A stretch of DNA of 12,969 nucleotides from an uncultured Marinosulfonomonas sp. (lineage in GTDB: Bacteria; Pseudomonadota; Alphaproteobacteria; Rhodobacterales; Rhodobacteraceae). A program made the position numbers and the translations under genes. The stretch lies in contig CAMZKY010000270.1 of the NCBI GenBank assembly GCA_947311455.1, positions 1-12,969 on the forward strand, written 5' to 3'. Below, piece after piece: positions 7,451-12,969 of the stretch. The notes below the pieces were generated by a model. The model had not been told where the DNA came from, ran no database searches, and saw only the letters and a list, made by a program, of their open reading frames with translations. Position 1 is the first letter of the stretch, and every line of letters starts with the position of its first letter.

Positions 7451-8590
7451 ATGACGGTTAAAATACTCAGACTTGGCCATCAAGGCGACGGGATCGCCGA
7501 AGGTCCAGTCTATGCAGCCAGAACCCTTCCTGATGAATTGGTTGGGGGCGACATAACTGGCGATCGCATCAAAACCCCCAAAATTCTACAGCCTAGCATT
7601 GACAGAGTGTCGCCTCCCTGTCGGCATTACAAATCCTGCGGCGGCTGCGCTTTACAGCACGCGTCGGATGCTTTTGTTGAAAATTGGAAACGTGAAATTG
7701 TTCTTACGGCCTTATCCGCACAGGGAATTGAAGCAACAGTCAGAAACGTTTCCACCTCTCCTGCTCAGTCCAGAATAAGAGCAACATTTTCTGGCCGAAA
7801 AACAAAAAAAGGCACTTTGGTCGGGTTTCATGGCAAGGGATCAAATACTATTATTGAAGTACAAGATTGCAAAATTTTGCACCCTGATTTACTTGCGGCC
7901 ACTCCGGCAATTCATGCCTTAACGGAAATTGGCGCGTCTCGAAAAAGCGAAATAAAAGTTAGCGTTACGCGTTCGGATTCGGGATTGGATGTTTCTGTAA
8001 TCGAAGTGAAACCGCTGGATAACAAGCTGCTCGTCGTCTTGTCTACCTTAGCCGCAAAATTTGGATTGGCGCGCCTTACCTGGAATAGAGAACTAATTGT
8101 CGAAAGAAACAAACCGTTCCAGCGCTTTGGAACAACATCGGTAAACCCGCCTGCTGGCGCTTTTTTGCAAGCAACAGAAGATGGAAAGAATGCATTGATT
8201 GCAAGCATCCAAGAAACGATCCAAGGCGCGACGCATGTGATTGATTTGTTTTCCGGATGCGGGACATTTTCATTGCCTGCGTCAAAAATCGCAAGCGTTT
8301 TTGCCGTTGAAAGCGAAACAGATATGCTAAAGGCACTGGATTCCGGTTGGCGTTCCGCGTCCGAGTCCAAACACATCACAACCGAAGTACGAGATCTGTT
8401 TCGACGGCCTCTGTTAGAGGCGGAATTAAATAAAGCTGACGCTATTATCATCGACCCTCCTCGCGCCGGTGCATCACATCAAATGGAACAAATCGCCAAA
8501 TCTAAAGTTAGGAAAATTGCATCGGTATCCTGTAACTCGATTTCCTTTGCACGTGATGCAAAAATCCTGGTTGATGCGGGTTTTTCTTAG
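7451..8590 (+). CDS. RNA (uracil-5) methyltransferase, TrmA/RlmD-like, frame broken near the 3' end
   Basis: SAM-dependent RNA methyltransferase of the COG2265 group (TrmA/RlmC/RlmD-like), predicted to methylate uracil C5 in rRNA or tRNA. Residues 1-45 form a short TRAM-like region. Iron-sulphur cysteines are Cys57, Cys63, Cys66 and Cys140. SAM motif I D-L-F-S-G-C-G-T is at 265-272, D-P-P-R-A-G at 335-340 and the nucleophile Cys361 in V-S-C-N. In frame, the protein stops at a TAG (8588-8590) after 379 residues. The missing conserved C-terminus is present immediately downstream in the -1 frame (8584-8664). Restoring one T in the T5 tract at 8581-8585 gives a 404-aa protein of normal family form. 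As read, the product lacks the expected catalytic glutamate of the H-x-E motif. It starts 18 bp after the LysE-type gene, with GGAAA just upstream. Exact RNA target unknown. Confidence 0.9.
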   Translation: MTVKILRLGHQGDGIAEGPVYAARTLPDELVGGDITGDRIKTPKILQPSIDRVSPPCRHYKSCGGCALQHASDAFVENWKREIVLTALSAQGIEATVRNVSTSPAQSRIRATFSGRKTKKGTLVGFHGKGSNTIIEVQDCKILHPDLLAATPAIHALTEIGASRKSEIKVSVTRSDSGLDVSVIEVKPLDNKLLVVLSTLAAKFGLARLTWNRELIVERNKPFQRFGTTSVNPPAGAFLQATEDGKNALIASIQETIQGATHVIDLFSGCGTFSLPASKIASVFAVESETDMLKALDSGWRSASESKHITTEVRDLFRRPLLEAELNKADAIIIDPPRAGASHQMEQIAKSKVRKIASVSCNSISFARDAKILVDAGFS

Positions 8591-8664
8591 ATTGGCTCGA
8601 CATCGTTGATCAGTTTCGTTGGTCAGCACATATTGAAATTGCCGCCTCTTTCACCCGAAAGTAA
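8584..8664 (+). other. Out-of-frame C-terminal tail of the RNA methyltransferase
   Basis: Read in the -1 frame relative to the gene body, this stretch encodes 26 residues beginning F-L-D-W and containing D-Q-F-R-W-S-A-H-I-E, then a TAA at 8662-8664. The D-Q-F-x-x-[ST]-x-H-x-E pattern is the conserved C-terminal motif of TrmA/RlmD-type enzymes, whose Glu (residue 396 of the rejoined protein) is the expected proton-abstracting base. This shows that the tail is the true end of the gene at 7451 and not random sequence. Confidence 0.85.
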
Positions 8665-8725
8665 TTGGTTCTTTGGGTGCTTTTCCTGTGCCCACACGTT
8701 AATGATTATTATAAATAACAAAACT

Positions 8726-8729
8726 GAGG
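8726..8729 (+). promoter_or_regulatory. Shine-Dalgarno that fixes the lipoprotein L,D-transpeptidase start
   Basis: GAGG five bases before ATG 8735. It places the start at the lipoprotein signal peptide and rules out the longer reading frame that begins at TTG 8606, inside the methyltransferase tail. Confidence 0.65.
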
Positions 8730-8734
8730 CCGCT

Positions 8735-9229
8735 ATGAATTTTATCAAATCTATCGTCGTTTTATTTGCGCTTTTGGCGCTTACTGCCTGCGGATCAAAA
8801 TTTAAAACTTATTCTGGGCCAGAGGTAACACGTGTTGTCGTGCAAAAAGAGGCGCGCATGTTGTATCTCATGCATAATGACGAGGTTTTGAAATCATATA
8901 AAATTGATTTAGGCTTTGCACCTGCCGGTCACAAACAAGTCGAAGGTGACGGGCGCACGCCCGAAGGTCAGTATTTTATCAATCGTAAAAATCCAAACAG
9001 CGCGTTTCACCTATCGCTTGAGATTTCGTATCCAAACAACGCCGATCGCAAAAGGGCAAAAGAATTGGGAAAATCTACAGGCGGCGACATCTTTATCCAT
9101 GGTGGTCGGCGCCGTGGGGATAAACGTGGCGCTGATTGGACAGCTGGTTGTATTTCAGTATCCAACCGTAAAATCGAAGAAATCTATTCAATGGTGCGCC
9201 AAGGCACACCGATTTTTCTAAATCCCTAG
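8735..9229 (+). CDS. Lipoprotein L,D-transpeptidase-fold (YkuD) protein, YafK-like
   Basis: 164-aa predicted lipoprotein. The N-terminus has a lipoprotein signal peptide with lipobox L-T-A-C, so Cys19 would be lipidated. Residues about 30-163 form a YkuD catalytic domain: I-H-G-G with His122, and W-T-A-G-C-I-S-V-S-N with the nucleophile Cys139. This layout (short domain, G-D-I-F-I-H-G, x-A-G-C-I) is closest to the YafK/ErfK subgroup. In E. coli, YafK (LdtF/DpaA) acts on murein and on the link to Braun's lipoprotein; the role here could be cross-link formation or removal, and is not decided by sequence. It is 70 bp beyond the methyltransferase tail and may have its own promoter. The stop shares the bases CTAG (9226-9229) with the convergent CAP-domain gene. 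Confidence 0.9.
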   Translation: MNFIKSIVVLFALLALTACGSKFKTYSGPEVTRVVVQKEARMLYLMHNDEVLKSYKIDLGFAPAGHKQVEGDGRTPEGQYFINRKNPNSAFHLSLEISYPNNADRKRAKELGKSTGGDIFIHGGRRRGDKRGADWTAGCISVSNRKIEEIYSMVRQGTPIFLNP

Positions 9230-9735
9230 CTGCCAGTTACAAGCGTCCACCAGATTTTTCCGTTGGGGTCTTGATGCCAAGAGAAACCCATGTTTTTGGC
9301 GTTTGGATTTAGGATAACGTCACGCGTATCAGAACGATTCATCCATGCCGACAATGTTTCCAGCTCTGTTTCGTAGGTTTCAGAGATGTTCTCGCCCAAC
9401 ATCATACCAGCATAGCCCGTTCTGGCAACGCGATCCAAAGGAGATGACCCATCAGAACCAAAATGCCATGAACGGTTTTGAACAGACATATCTCGTGAAT
9501 GCGTTGCAGCGGCTGCATTCAATTTTGCGTCTAACTGCAAGGGAGGTGCACCGGCCGCGCCCCGCAAACTGTTAATCGAATCAAGCATCCCTAGCTGGAT
9601 TTTGCCACCCATTGACTTAGAAATTCGGTAAACGCGCGGAAGCGGCTTTCCATCTGGCCCAACTGGCACTGGTGTGGAATCGCATGACGCAAGGCCAAAT
9701 AAAGAAACAAATATGATGATAAATAAACGTGTCAT
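9226..9735 (-). CDS. CAP/SCP-domain lipoprotein
   Basis: 169-aa predicted lipoprotein: hydrophobic N-terminus ending in L-A-S-C, with Cys18 as the lipidated residue, then a Pro-rich linker (about 20-35) and a CAP (cysteine-rich secretory protein, SCP/PR-1) domain from about 45 to the end. CAP hallmarks are A-T-H-S-R-D-M with His79, W-H-F-G-S-D-G with His91, G-E-N-I with Glu115, and I-L-N-P near 141. The usual W-x2-S-x2-H-R element reads W-M-N-R-S-D-T-R, so the customary second-helix histidine is replaced. Bacterial CAP proteins are exported; biochemical function is generally unproven. Minus-strand candidate promoter: TTGATC (complement of 9793-9798) and TATAGA (complement of 9772-9777), with a short 15-bp spacer; weak. 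It sits between two L,D-transpeptidase genes, which suggests an envelope role (inference). Confidence 0.88.
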   Translation of the reverse strand: MTRLFIIIFVSLFGLASCDSTPVPVGPDGKPLPRVYRISKSMGGKIQLGMLDSINSLRGAAGAPPLQLDAKLNAAAATHSRDMSVQNRSWHFGSDGSSPLDRVARTGYAGMMLGENISETYETELETLSAWMNRSDTRDVILNPNAKNMGFSWHQDPNGKIWWTLVTGS

Positions 9736-9891
9736 TAAGAAAGGCCGTTTTGTGATGTGTGTTTCGATCTGTCTATAGCGAAGTCAGTGGCGGATCAAAC
9801 CCACTTGCAGTTAAATTTCGCGTGATACCGGATTTTGAATTGTGACTGCGTCTTTTGGGCAATATGAACAAAACCAGCTTTTCCATTTATC

Positions 9892-9896
9892 AGGAG
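9892..9896 (+). promoter_or_regulatory. Ribosome binding site of the Tat-type L,D-transpeptidase
   Basis: AGGAG seven bases before ATG 9904, a strong Shine-Dalgarno that confirms the start chosen at the head of the twin-arginine signal. Confidence 0.7.
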
Positions 9897-9903
9897 CAAA
9901 TTC

Positions 9904-10497
9904 ATGATTTCAAAGCAAAAATCTGTATTGAATAGACGGACATTTATTGGCGCAACCGTCGCAGCAGGCACACTATCGTCTACAGCAATTGCTCAAGTTA
10001 CCGATGATCAGGGCGATGCAGGAACACGGGTGGCGCGTAGAAACATCTCTAGTTTCCGATCTCTCGATTGGCAGCCTTATTTTTCTAATCTTAAAAACGG
10101 CGCAATTCTTGTTGATACAACATCGCGTGCGCTTCATTTTTGGCCAGAAGATCAATCTTTTTACAAATTGTATCCAACCAGCGTGCCAATGTCAGAAGAA
10201 CTAACCCGACGTGGCCGGACAAGTATTGTACGTAAAGTTGACGGGCCAAGCTGGCGGCCAACACCCTCTATGCTCAAGCGCAATCCTGAATGGCCAAAGT
10301 TTATTGGCCCAGGCCCTGACAATCCACTCGGAACACACGCGCTATACCTATCTTGGAAATATTATCGTATCCACGGCACCCACGACACACGCAAAATTGG
10401 CCGGCGTTCATCCAGCGGGTGCATAGGGTTATACAATGAACACATCGCAGAATTGTTTGGTTACGCGAAAATTGGCACACAAGTGTTGCTTATTTGA
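9904..10497 (+). CDS. L,D-transpeptidase with twin-arginine signal peptide
   Basis: 197-aa exported YkuD-family enzyme. The N-terminus N-R-R-T-F-I-G (Arg11, Arg12) followed by an Ala/Gly/Thr-rich core and A-I-A at 28-30 is a twin-arginine (Tat) signal with cleavage expected before Gln31. The catalytic domain ends with R-I-H-G-T at 155-159 (His157) and S-S-S-G-C-I-G-L-Y-N at 169-178, with nucleophile Cys173. L,D-transpeptidases form 3-3 peptidoglycan cross-links or attach proteins to murein in the periplasm; which applies is unknown. The Arg that usually follows Cys-Ile in YkuD proteins (G-C-I-R) is Gly here. Use of Tat implies folding before export. It is divergent from the CAP gene (168 bp between starts) and followed by 150 bp before the small peptide gene. 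Confidence 0.92.
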   Translation: MISKQKSVLNRRTFIGATVAAGTLSSTAIAQVTDDQGDAGTRVARRNISSFRSLDWQPYFSNLKNGAILVDTTSRALHFWPEDQSFYKLYPTSVPMSEELTRRGRTSIVRKVDGPSWRPTPSMLKRNPEWPKFIGPGPDNPLGTHALYLSWKYYRIHGTHDTRKIGRRSSSGCIGLYNEHIAELFGYAKIGTQVLLI

Positions 10498-10647
10498 CAA
10501 AAAAACCCGCGTGATTGCGTCAAGTAGAGGAACTCGGGTTTGCAATCTCTAAAAATTCCTTCATAAACACAGTACGAGGTACAGTCTTGGGTGCCTGCCG
10601 CTCTAACGTTTTGAACGGTAAGCAATTTACGTATAAGGAAATACACT
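10498..10647 (+). promoter_or_regulatory. Leader region of the small secreted peptide gene, with a possible promoter
   Basis: 150 bp without a convincing gene on either strand. A possible sigma-70-type promoter is TTGCAA (10540-10545) and CATAAA (10562-10567), spacer 16, giving a leader of about 70 nt. A 7-bp inverted repeat, AAACCCG (10503-10509) with CGGGTTT (10535-10541), follows the L,D-transpeptidase stop but has a 25-nt loop and no T-run, so it is a poor terminator. AAGGAA at 10635-10640 is the ribosome binding site, seven bases before ATG 10648. Only the ribosome binding site is firm. Confidence 0.4.
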
Positions 10648-10827
10648 ATGAAAAAATTCGCACTTGCCGCTGCTTTCGCAGCTGTTGCATCTACATCTTT
10701 CGCTGGTAACCCAGCTCCAGTAATGATGGATCCAGTTGTTGTTGTTGAAGAAACTTCTTCTTCTTCAGGCGGCGGTCTGCTTGTTCCACTGTTGCTTTTG
10801 GTTCTTCTGGCAGCTGTTGCTCGCTAA
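10648..10827 (+). CDS. Small exported hydrophobic peptide, 59 aa, unknown function
   Basis: A short gene with strong expression signals. Residues 1-19 (M-K-K-F then an Ala-rich core, S-F-A) form a Sec signal peptide with cleavage expected before Gly20. The mature 40 residues consist of a Pro/Met/Asp/Val stretch, two Glu (34, 35), a Ser4-Gly3 hinge (37-43) and a hydrophobic C-terminal helix of about 15 residues ending Ala-Arg. It would therefore be periplasmic with a membrane anchor, or be membrane-inserted. Codon choice is uniform (Val nearly all GTT, many GCT and TCT), the Shine-Dalgarno AAGGAA is well placed, and a near-perfect terminator follows, all pointing to high expression. I associate similar short peptides with Rhodobacterales, but know of no assigned function. 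It lies after two L,D-transpeptidases and a CAP lipoprotein, which may be coincidence. Confidence 0.85.
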   Translation: MKKFALAAAFAAVASTSFAGNPAPVMMDPVVVVEETSSSSGGGLLVPLLLLVLLAAVAR

Positions 10828-10845
10828 ACCAAACCAATATATACG

Positions 10846-10876
10846 AAAAAGGCGGCAGGTTTCTGTCGCCTTTTTT
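10846..10876. terminator. Strong intrinsic terminator, probably bidirectional
   Basis: Stem AAAAAGGCGGCAG (10846-10858) pairs with CTGTCGCCTTTTT (10863-10875): 13 bp including one G-T pair, loop GTTT, followed by a further T. It lies 18 bp after the small peptide stop. Because the stem has A5 on the left and T6 on the right, it can also end the minus-strand ribokinase transcript, whose stop is at 10909. Confidence 0.9.
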
Positions 10877-10908
10877 GTTTTTGCCATTCGGTAATATATA
10901 TTCTTATT

Positions 10909-11784
10909 CTATTTTCCCAACAATGCCATAACTTCTTCATTTAGCGGAATCGCGTCGGCTGTTCCGTGGCGTGTAACCTTTATGGCTGATGCCGCAACAC
11001 CGAACTTCAGCGCCTCCTTAGTATCCATCCCCTGATCCAAGCCCGCTGCAAAATATCCGGCAAACGTATCACCCGCCGCCGTCGTATCAACAGCATTTGC
11101 TTTGAATGCAGGTACATGAATTGTTGTTTTTGTCTCAGGGCATATCCACTCTGCTCCGTTGGATCCCTTGGTTACAACCAGTTCCGGTACGGGAATAGAA
11201 AATTTGTCTGCTTTTAAGGATGCGCTTAGTTGATCAAATTCAATTTGGTTCACCATAAGGATCGATATAAATGGCAACATCTCTTTGGTTTTTGAGACCG
11301 AAAATGGCGCCGCCGAATAGATTATTTTCACGCCTCTTCGCTTTGCTATTTTCGCTGCTTCAATTTGTTTGTCTGTTTCGTTTTGAAGCAATAAAAAATC
11401 TGACGCACCCGCATATTTTAGTGTGTCCACAATACCATCAGCCAATTGCGCGTTGTTTGCCCCGGAATACAGAACAATTGAATTTTCGCCCTCCACATCC
11501 ACACAAATTATTGCGTGTCCTGTTGGCGTATCAACGGTTTTTATAGCTTCGGTTTTCACCCCAAACTTTCGCAGCCTCTCAATCGCCCAAGCTCCATCTT
11601 TGCCAACGGCGCCAATATGGACAACTTCCGATCCTGCTCGTGCGGCAGCAACCGATTGATTGGCCCCCTTCCCGCCCAAACCGGTCGTAAAACGGCTGGC
11701 CGCCAGCGTTTCACCTGGCGCTGGTAAATGTGAAACATGGTAAAAGTGATCAGCATTAATAGAGCCTAGGTTGTATATTGTCAC
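10909..11784 (-). CDS. rbsK: Ribokinase (PfkB family)
   Basis: 291-aa PfkB-family sugar kinase, most like ribokinase, which phosphorylates D-ribose to ribose 5-phosphate with ATP. Family signature 1 (G-G-K-G-A-N-Q-S-V-A-A-A-R-A-G) starts at residue 37, the N-Q-I-E element with Asn179/Glu182 is present, and signature 2 is D-T-T-A-A-G-D-T-F at 233-241 with catalytic Asp239. The N-terminus N-L-G-S-I-N-A-D is ribokinase-like. I chose GTG at 11784, which overlaps the upstream malic-enzyme stop as GTGA, over the ATG at 11853, because the 23 extra residues lie inside the malic-enzyme gene and do not look like a PfkB N-terminus. No ribose transporter is adjacent, so substrate assignment rests on sequence alone; another pentose or nucleoside substrate is possible. 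Confidence 0.87.
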   Translation of the reverse strand: MTIYNLGSINADHFYHVSHLPAPGETLAASRFTTGLGGKGANQSVAAARAGSEVVHIGAVGKDGAWAIERLRKFGVKTEAIKTVDTPTGHAIICVDVEGENSIVLYSGANNAQLADGIVDTLKYAGASDFLLLQNETDKQIEAAKIAKRRGVKIIYSAAPFSVSKTKEMLPFISILMVNQIEFDQLSASLKADKFSIPVPELVVTKGSNGAEWICPETKTTIHVPAFKANAVDTTAAGDTFAGYFAAGLDQGMDTKEALKFGVAASAIKVTRHGTADAIPLNEEVMALLGK

Positions 11785-12969
11785 TTGCCCAACCCACAGG
11801 ACGCAAGAACCGCCATATTTAGAATGTCGTTCGTCGTTGAGACGGAGGAACAAATCTGGATCGGTTTATCTATGCCAGCAAGGATTGGGCCAATAACGGT
11901 TGCACCTGCCATTTCTTGCATCAGTTTAACTGAAATAGACGCAGAATGCCGTGCTGGAACAACCAGAATATTTGCCGGACCGGTTAGGCGACTAAACGGA
12001 TATTGCGCCATCGCTGCCGCATTCATCGCAACATCAACCGTCATTTCGCCCTCATATTCAAAGCTGACACCACGTGCATCCAACACCTTAGGCGCAAGAT
12101 GCATTTTTTCAGCCCGTTCCGACACGGGATAGCCAAATGTTGAAAAGCTAACAAAGGCCACACGCGGCTCTAACCCTAGGGAACGGGCCACATCTGCACT
12201 GCGTTCGGCAATGTTGGCCAAATCATTTTCGTCGGGCCATTCATGCACAAGCGTATCGGCAATCAGAACAATTCGCCCATTATGCAAAACGGCAGTTACA
12301 CCAACAGCGCCGTCTTGGGCGGATGCATCAAACACGTGGTTGATCAATTCAAGAACATGCGCAGATTTTCGGGTAACACCAGTAATCAAACCATCACCAT
12401 GCCCATGATGAAGCATAAGTGACGCAAAAACATGGCGGTCACGCGTGGCAAGGCGGTGAATATCTGCTTTGTCATAGCCTTTGCGTTGAAGCCGACCATA
12501 CAGAAAATCTTTGTATGTCGAAAGATGTAGGGTATTTGCGGCATTCACGATTTCCAGTTCGTTTACCGCATCCCCCATACCAGCCTCTTCCAGCTTGGTT
12601 TTAACGTCTACTTCTCGTCCAACAACAAGGGCTTTACCAAACCCCGATCGTTGATATGAAACGGCAGCGCGCAATACGCGCACATCATCACCTTCGGCGA
12701 AAATCATTCGGCGCTGTGCTGCTTTGGCTCGGACATGAATGCCGCGCATCATAGTCGCCGTTGGATCAAGACGCGCTTTTAACGATTGTTCATATCCGTC
12801 AATATCAATGATCGGGCGGCGGGCAACACCGGTATTCATTCCGGCTTTGGCAACGGCGGGTGGGATTGTATAGATAAGGCGTGGATCAAACGGGGCGGGA
12901 ATAATGTAGTCGCGGCCAAAAGTTAGCTTCCGGCCATATGCCATCGCAACCTCGTCTGGAACATCGGCA
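11781..12969 (-). CDS. maeB: NADP-dependent malic enzyme with phosphotransacetylase-like domain, C-terminal part
   Basis: 395 residues of a larger protein whose 5' end lies beyond the right edge. The frame is open to the last bases (A-D-V-P-D-E-V-A just before an internal Met at 12944), so that Met is not the start. The first part (G-R-D-Y-I-I-P-A-P-F-D-P-R-L) is the end of the malic-enzyme catalytic region; from about 75 residues in (R-M-I-F-A-E-G-D-D) the rest is the phosphotransacetylase-like domain of hybrid MaeB enzymes (about 760 aa in full). The enzyme decarboxylates malate to pyruvate with NADP; in rhizobial homologues the added domain has no acetyltransferase activity and serves regulation, including by acetyl-CoA. 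Its TGA overlaps the ribokinase GTG, so the two are co-transcribed and probably translationally coupled. Confidence 0.93.
   Translation of the reverse strand, partial: ADVPDEVAMAYGRKLTFGRDYIIPAPFDPRLIYTIPPAVAKAGMNTGVARRPIIDIDGYEQSLKARLDPTATMMRGIHVRAKAAQRRMIFAEGDDVRVLRAAVSYQRSGFGKALVVGREVDVKTKLEEAGMGDAVNELEIVNAANTLHLSTYKDFLYGRLQRKGYDKADIHRLATRDRHVFASLMLHHGHGDGLITGVTRKSAHVLELINHVFDASAQDGAVGVTAVLHNGRIVLIADTLVHEWPDENDLANIAERSADVARSLGLEPRVAFVSFSTFGYPVSERAEKMHLAPKVLDARGVSFEYEGEMTVDVAMNAAAMAQYPFSRLTGPANILVVPARHSASISVKLMQEMAGATVIGPILAGIDKPIQICSSVSTTNDILNMAVLASCGLGK

Noticed and set aside
7912..8451. Long minus-strand open frame of 179 codons inside the methyltransferase gene
   Set aside because: It lies opposite a conserved enzyme domain, shows no recognisable domain, and is explained as a shadow frame.
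8674..8700. Hairpin TGGGTGC/GTGCCCA between the methyltransferase tail and the transpeptidase as a terminator
   Set aside because: It needs two G-T pairs in seven and is not followed by a T-run.
8606..8734. Longer start for the lipoprotein transpeptidase from TTG 8606
   Set aside because: That stretch is the methyltransferase tail read in another frame. The lipoprotein signal peptide begins at ATG 8735 with GAGG just upstream.
10503..10547. Crossing inverted repeats AAACCCG/CGGGTTT and GATTGC/GCAATC that look like an RNA pseudoknot upstream of the small peptide
   Set aside because: The two 3' strands are contiguous (no loop to cross the first stem) and the only linker before the second 5' strand is three bases, which cannot span the stacked helices. 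At best these are alternative weak hairpins.

Overview
The window reads as ordinary chromosomal DNA of an alphaproteobacterium, most likely a marine Rhodobacterales/Rhodobacteraceae member with a modest GC content. The main reasons are the short ACT-like form of IlvA, the gene order Nudix / hslO / CoA pyrophosphatase / cca, a MaeB malic enzyme fused to a phosphotransacetylase domain, the RNA methyltransferase type, and a 59-residue secreted peptide. All of these resemble proteins I associate with that order. I see no insertion sequence, phage gene, tRNA, rRNA or CRISPR array. Genus is not resolved.

Layout. 1-516: C-terminal part of a multi-pass membrane protein cut by the window edge. 562-1800: ilvA. 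1797-2126 (-) and 2285-3568 (+): a divergent signalling pair, an Hpt phosphotransfer protein and a receiver-PP2C phosphatase. 3552-3995 (-): a Nudix hydrolase. 4129-8664 (+): a tight five-gene run of hslO, CoA pyrophosphatase, cca, a LysE-type exporter and an RNA (uracil-5) methyltransferase, with junctions of +7, -4, -8 and +18 bp. 8735-10827: four consecutive exported proteins, namely a lipoprotein L,D-transpeptidase, a lipoprotein CAP/SCP protein on the minus strand, a Tat-type L,D-transpeptidase and a small secreted hydrophobic peptide, ended by a strong hairpin terminator. 10909-12969 (-): ribokinase translationally coupled to the C-terminal part of maeB, which runs off the right edge.

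How they fit together. The 4129-8664 run combines redox-regulated protein holding (Hsp33), nucleotide clean-up (Nudix), tRNA 3'-end synthesis and RNA methylation. The 8735-10827 block concerns the cell envelope and peptidoglycan. The Hpt and receiver-PP2C pair looks like the input end of a partner-switching stress pathway whose kinase, anti-sigma and antagonist genes are not here.

Points that stand out: (1) the RNA methyltransferase reading frame breaks at a T-tract just before the conserved C-terminal segment carrying the expected catalytic glutamate, which lies intact in the -1 frame; (2) the 59-aa peptide gene has a strong Shine-Dalgarno, uniform codon choice and a near-perfect terminator, suggesting high expression of an uncharacterised product; (3) three convergent gene pairs overlap at their stop codons. 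I found no convincing wholly new multi-gene system.
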